This document shows positions 60,761 to 64,000 of a stretch of DNA of 64,000 nt, piece after piece. This DNA is from Eutypella sp. D-1 (taxonomy: Eukaryota; Ascomycota; Sordariomycetes; Xylariales; Diatrypaceae): NCBI GenBank assembly GCA_023313575.1, contig JAJTTP010000007.1, positions 1,612,001 to 1,676,000 of the forward strand, written 5' to 3'. The notes under the pieces were generated by a model. It ran no database searches. It was given only the letters and a program-made list of their open reading frames with translations, and had not been told where the DNA came from. Within the stretch, counting starts at the first letter, position 1, and each line of letters opens with the position of its first letter. The position numbers were made by a program, and so were the translations under genes.

Positions 60761-63691
60761 CTTTATTCCGGTGGGTTTGCTGGGCGGGCGGGTGTATATT
60801 GTAAGGTAGTGGTAGTAGGTAGGGTAGATAGATGGTCGTGCGATGTGGTGAAGTTTAGGCCGGAGATGTGTTGCATTAGTCCTAATGCTCGTCTTCGAGT
60901 CTGAGGCTGATGTGACATAAGAGACGGACGGCGAAGGGATATTTGTATTCGTGGATAACTCACAAGTATGGATGGATGCGTGCCAGCCTATATCCCTCTG
61001 GCTGCTGTATCCGAACCCCATAAAACATCCTTCCGGCCCGCGGGGTTGAAATCCTTATGACTGTGCTCCAGCAACTGCGTATTGAGGCATACGAGAAGGA
61101 TCGTGGAGTTTGCTGAGAAACTAGACGCCTTCCGGCAGTCCATAACGGAGATCGTTCCATAATGTATCCATGCTAGCTGTGTGCGGGATGAGAAGGCTAC
61201 CGCTAGCATCCTAAATATATGGATATATATTACTCACGCAGCTGGATCCTAAAGCCTGGTACGCGTTACGTATTAATGGCAATACTGAACATCTAGTAGT
61301 ATCAATCTATTCTTGCCACTTGGGGGGGGGGGGGGGGGGGGGCGTGGTTATAAATACACGGGCGGATAAGCCGTTGAACCTAGTCAGGCAGAACAGAAGA
61401 GTATTGGTGAATACGGCATGCTGCCTGCCTGTAGGAAGTCATCGAGAAGATTCAATGAGGCTCTGCGCCTTCCGCCTGAGATATGGTGTTGTGACAGGTA
61501 TGCCTTCAATTTTGGTTTACCTCGTTAGGATCGCGATCTCGTTCATCGCGTACTTACTGAGAAACTAGTTGTTTATCTCCCGAAACTCCATATGTGATTG
61601 TGTTCGCTTTGTTTCATTACCTCCACAGTTCTAATCGTGGGTTTCTAGATAGCTCCACACCTATAGTCAAGGAACTCGCCAAACCACACGCTGCGAGTTA
61701 TTAACCGGCAAAGGAACGTACCCCCTTTTTTTTCATGACGGAGGACAGCGGCCTGTGGTACTTGCAAATAAATCGTCAATCACGCACCGTCTATGCACCT
61801 CCCACGGCTCTGAGTCAACATTCCTTGACAGCGGGGGCTCGGTTACGCCTGTCGTCGAGAGATCCCGTTGTGTTCCGGGTACCGACATCTCAAGTACGCA
61901 GGAGTTTCCGTGACCACACACGGCGAAAGATTGAGTGCTGAAACCCCGCCTCCCCTCCCCCAGCCTGCCCCAGCCTTTCAACGGCCCGAAGAGAATCACC
62001 TGGACTCGGGGCTGCGGGGCGGGGCAGATTGGGTTTCTCCAACGGGGTAGCGGATGCGTGCAGAAATACGGGGCCCGCCGCGGAAAGCGCGAAACTGAAA
62101 AAAAGAGACTATTATCACAATCCGCTACACCACCCATTGAGGTTTCAATTTCAAGAGGTTGGCAGTGGACAGATGGTGGTGGATGGGAAGGCGTGAGCAA
62201 AGAAGAGCAAGAAGGTCTATTTATCAATCTTGGTGGCTCTTCAGTCGGATCTGGCCCTCCGCTCAAAATTCTGTAGATATCGGGGGCATTTTCTTGGAAA
62301 AACCCTTACCCGGTAATAAACCAGGTAGTCGTACTGCGGCAGTAGATAGGTGGCAACAAACTCAACTATACCCTATCCACGGGCCCTTATGCTATGTTGC
62401 TGAAGTATACAACGAGTACGTACTTCCAACCCCTTGGTAGTTCTCTCTTTTTGGTTCGTGGGGAGATGCAGAGCATGTAAGTACAGTGAGATAAAAACGA
62501 AGCTGCATCCTTGAATGTTCTCGCTCCCCCATAATTGGCAAAAAACACAGATACCTGTGATCAGGTTTCAACATCCGTCACAATTTCAAGGTGACGATTT
62601 TTGCCATATCGAGGCCTAAATCAAGAGGTTTCATTTGTTGCATATACTCTTAGAAGAAAGGTTTATAGAAACTTTTATGGAAACTTCTCTTGAGGTCGAC
62701 TTGAAACTTCCGTTGCACTAACGCCGCCCAGCCGGGTTACAGTGGGTTGAATGGCGCGGTACATCCGGCCTAGGTAGGGGAAATGCGGAGGCTCCACAGG
62801 CCGCTACACCTGCTTAGAGCCAGGTGACTAGTGGGTTAGTATACCTAACTGCATATGTACCTAAGTAGCGACAGCTCGTATTGTTGCTGGTTTCCTATTG
62901 AATTGACAGTAGTTGTACAGGCATAGTACCTGAGACGGTACATTATGTGTCTCGGCAGACTCATAATGTCAGTTGTCTCCGTGGAGGAACAGGAGATGTT
63001 TAAAGATGATGAATTTAGTCCATTGATTGGTTGGTTGGCCGGTCGGTCTGTCAGTACGAAGTATGTCTAGGTATCTCCAGGGCTGTCTTACTCATTTATG
63101 CATGTACCTTACCTTATACGTACTTGTATGTAGTTTTACCTTTCTTCCCTTTGTTCTCCCGCGTGACTACGAATACTTACATACTTGCCGAAGTACCTAC
63201 CTAGTTATTTACATACATATGTACATAACACATGATCTTACCATACCTTACCCTTACCTACCTTACCTCACCACCCTCCTCCCCCCCCAATTCATCTTCA
63301 ATCTTACTCACCTCAATAGGAAAAAGGTTTAAAGCCTTGTTAAACTTTAACTATTACCTACTTGTAACTCGAAATCAATCTCACCTTGACATCCTTTTCC
63401 TGCATCCTACAACCTACAAATATATTCTTCGACAAAACCAAGACGACCAAGACCAAGACCAGCAACTGCTTGAAATCCCATCCTGGACACTGCCAGTAGA
63501 TCGTCAATCCATCCCGAGATTCTATTTCGATTATCTGATATTTCTTACCACAGCAGCAGTTTGCAGCAGTTTATCTATCATCATTCTGACAAGGTCGTCC
63601 TTGTGCGGCTCCTTGCCCGGTTCCTGATTCAATTCGCAACTCCGTACAAATCCAAGTTCAATTAGCAGCTGCTACGTCAACTCTGTCCACG
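60761..63691. other. Gene-poor intergenic region
   Basis: No supportable gene. A pure run of 21 G lies at 61322-61342. A minus-strand frame at 61733-62266 (177 codons) lacks motifs. From about 63080 the DNA is rich in TACCTA words and then pyrimidine-rich, likely promoter and leader of the elongation factor gene. Confidence 0.6.
61322..61342. repeat. Poly-G run (21 nt)
   Basis: Uninterrupted run of 21 G, the longest homopolymer in the window, in non-coding DNA. Confidence 0.9.
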
Positions 63692-64000
63692 ATGGCCTCG
63701 CCGGGGTTGCTCGACCCCACGAAGGCCGGGAAATATCCCGTCATCCTGAGCGATGCCCTGCTGGGTAAAGATTCTAACGAGCTCTATACTGGTGTGCGAT
63801 GTAAGTATTAACTCTTTCCCTTCCACTCAAGTCAGCTCTTGGTCTGTCTAGCCGCCTCAGGACAATGGATTTAGCTAACTGGAAACCTCCTAGATAACCA
63901 TAAACCGAATCTTTCCTCCTCTATAGGCCCGGAATCTGCGCGCTTAAAACCCACCCCCGGAGCTGCTAAGAAAGGAAACACCTACGACCTGTCATTCCTC
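63692..64000 (+). CDS. RNA polymerase II elongation factor EAF, N-terminal part (3' end outside window)
   Basis: Exons 63692-63800 and 63894-64000 join in phase across a 93-nt intron (GTAAGT donor, GCTAAC branch motif, TAG acceptor). The visible product is 72 residues: MASPGLLDPTKAGKYPVILS, then ELYTGVRYNHKPNLSSS and TPGAAKKGNTYDLSFL. The GKYPVILSDALLG opening and the VRYNHKP strand match the N-terminal domain of EAF (ELL-associated factor) proteins of fungi. EAF acts in the nucleus with ELL to stimulate Pol II elongation. The leader from about 63300 is pyrimidine-rich and has long runs of CAAGACCA-like repeats near 63430-63465. The assignment rests on the N-terminal domain only. Confidence 0.75.

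Noticed and set aside
61733..62266. 177-codon minus-strand frame
   Set aside because: No signal, motif or splice continuation; competing frames exist on the plus strand and none looks coding.

Overview
The window looks like nuclear DNA of a filamentous ascomycete (Pezizomycotina, probably Sordariomycetes). Genes carry short GT-AG introns of about 53-208 nt, often with a CTAAC/CTGAC-like branch site. The recognisable proteins are typical of such fungi: a FlbC-like two-finger C2H2 factor, a Pth11-like seven-helix receptor, an ANXC4-type annexin with a long disordered head, a Gpi2 orthologue, a fungal Lsb1/Pin3-type SH3 protein and mitochondrial 2-methylcitrate dehydratase. Intergenic DNA is rich in TAGGTA/TACCTA words and long C or G runs. 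All gene models were spliced by eye, with reading phase checked across each junction.

Layout. 1-2166: 3' part of a WD40-like beta-propeller gene that starts outside the window. 2167-18190: a 16-kb gene-poor stretch holding a compact GC hairpin cluster (3551-3656) and a 261-bp TIR element with TA target sites (8316-8576). 18191-19670: FlbC-like factor. 19671-26858: more gene-poor DNA. 26859-29102 (-): serine-rich coiled-coil protein of unknown function. 30847-31716: short-chain dehydrogenase, convergent with the annexin gene (32056-34567, -). 34568-38161: empty. 38162-39562: Pth11-like receptor. 40532-41438 (-): unrecognised single-pass secreted/membrane protein.

The right part is gene-denser and mostly housekeeping. 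43656-45294 encodes Gpi2 (first step of GPI anchor synthesis). 46868-48661 encodes a flavin monooxygenase. 49159-53845 (-) encodes a large eight-exon F-box protein. 54856-55887 (-) encodes an SH3 actin-patch protein. 56993-58940 (-) encodes 2-methylcitrate dehydratase (propionate detoxification). 60548-60760 (-) encodes a small cysteine-containing secreted protein. 63692-64000 is the 5' end of an EAF-type elongation factor gene.

The genes do not form an obvious pathway cluster. The contrast between the long empty left part and the denser right part is the main large-scale feature. No complete transposase, CRISPR array, rRNA or convincing tRNA was found. No clear new multi-gene system is visible. 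The best leads are the hairpin cluster, the TIR element, a chained uORF leader in front of GPI2, the RE/RS-tailed annexin and the isolated secreted protein.
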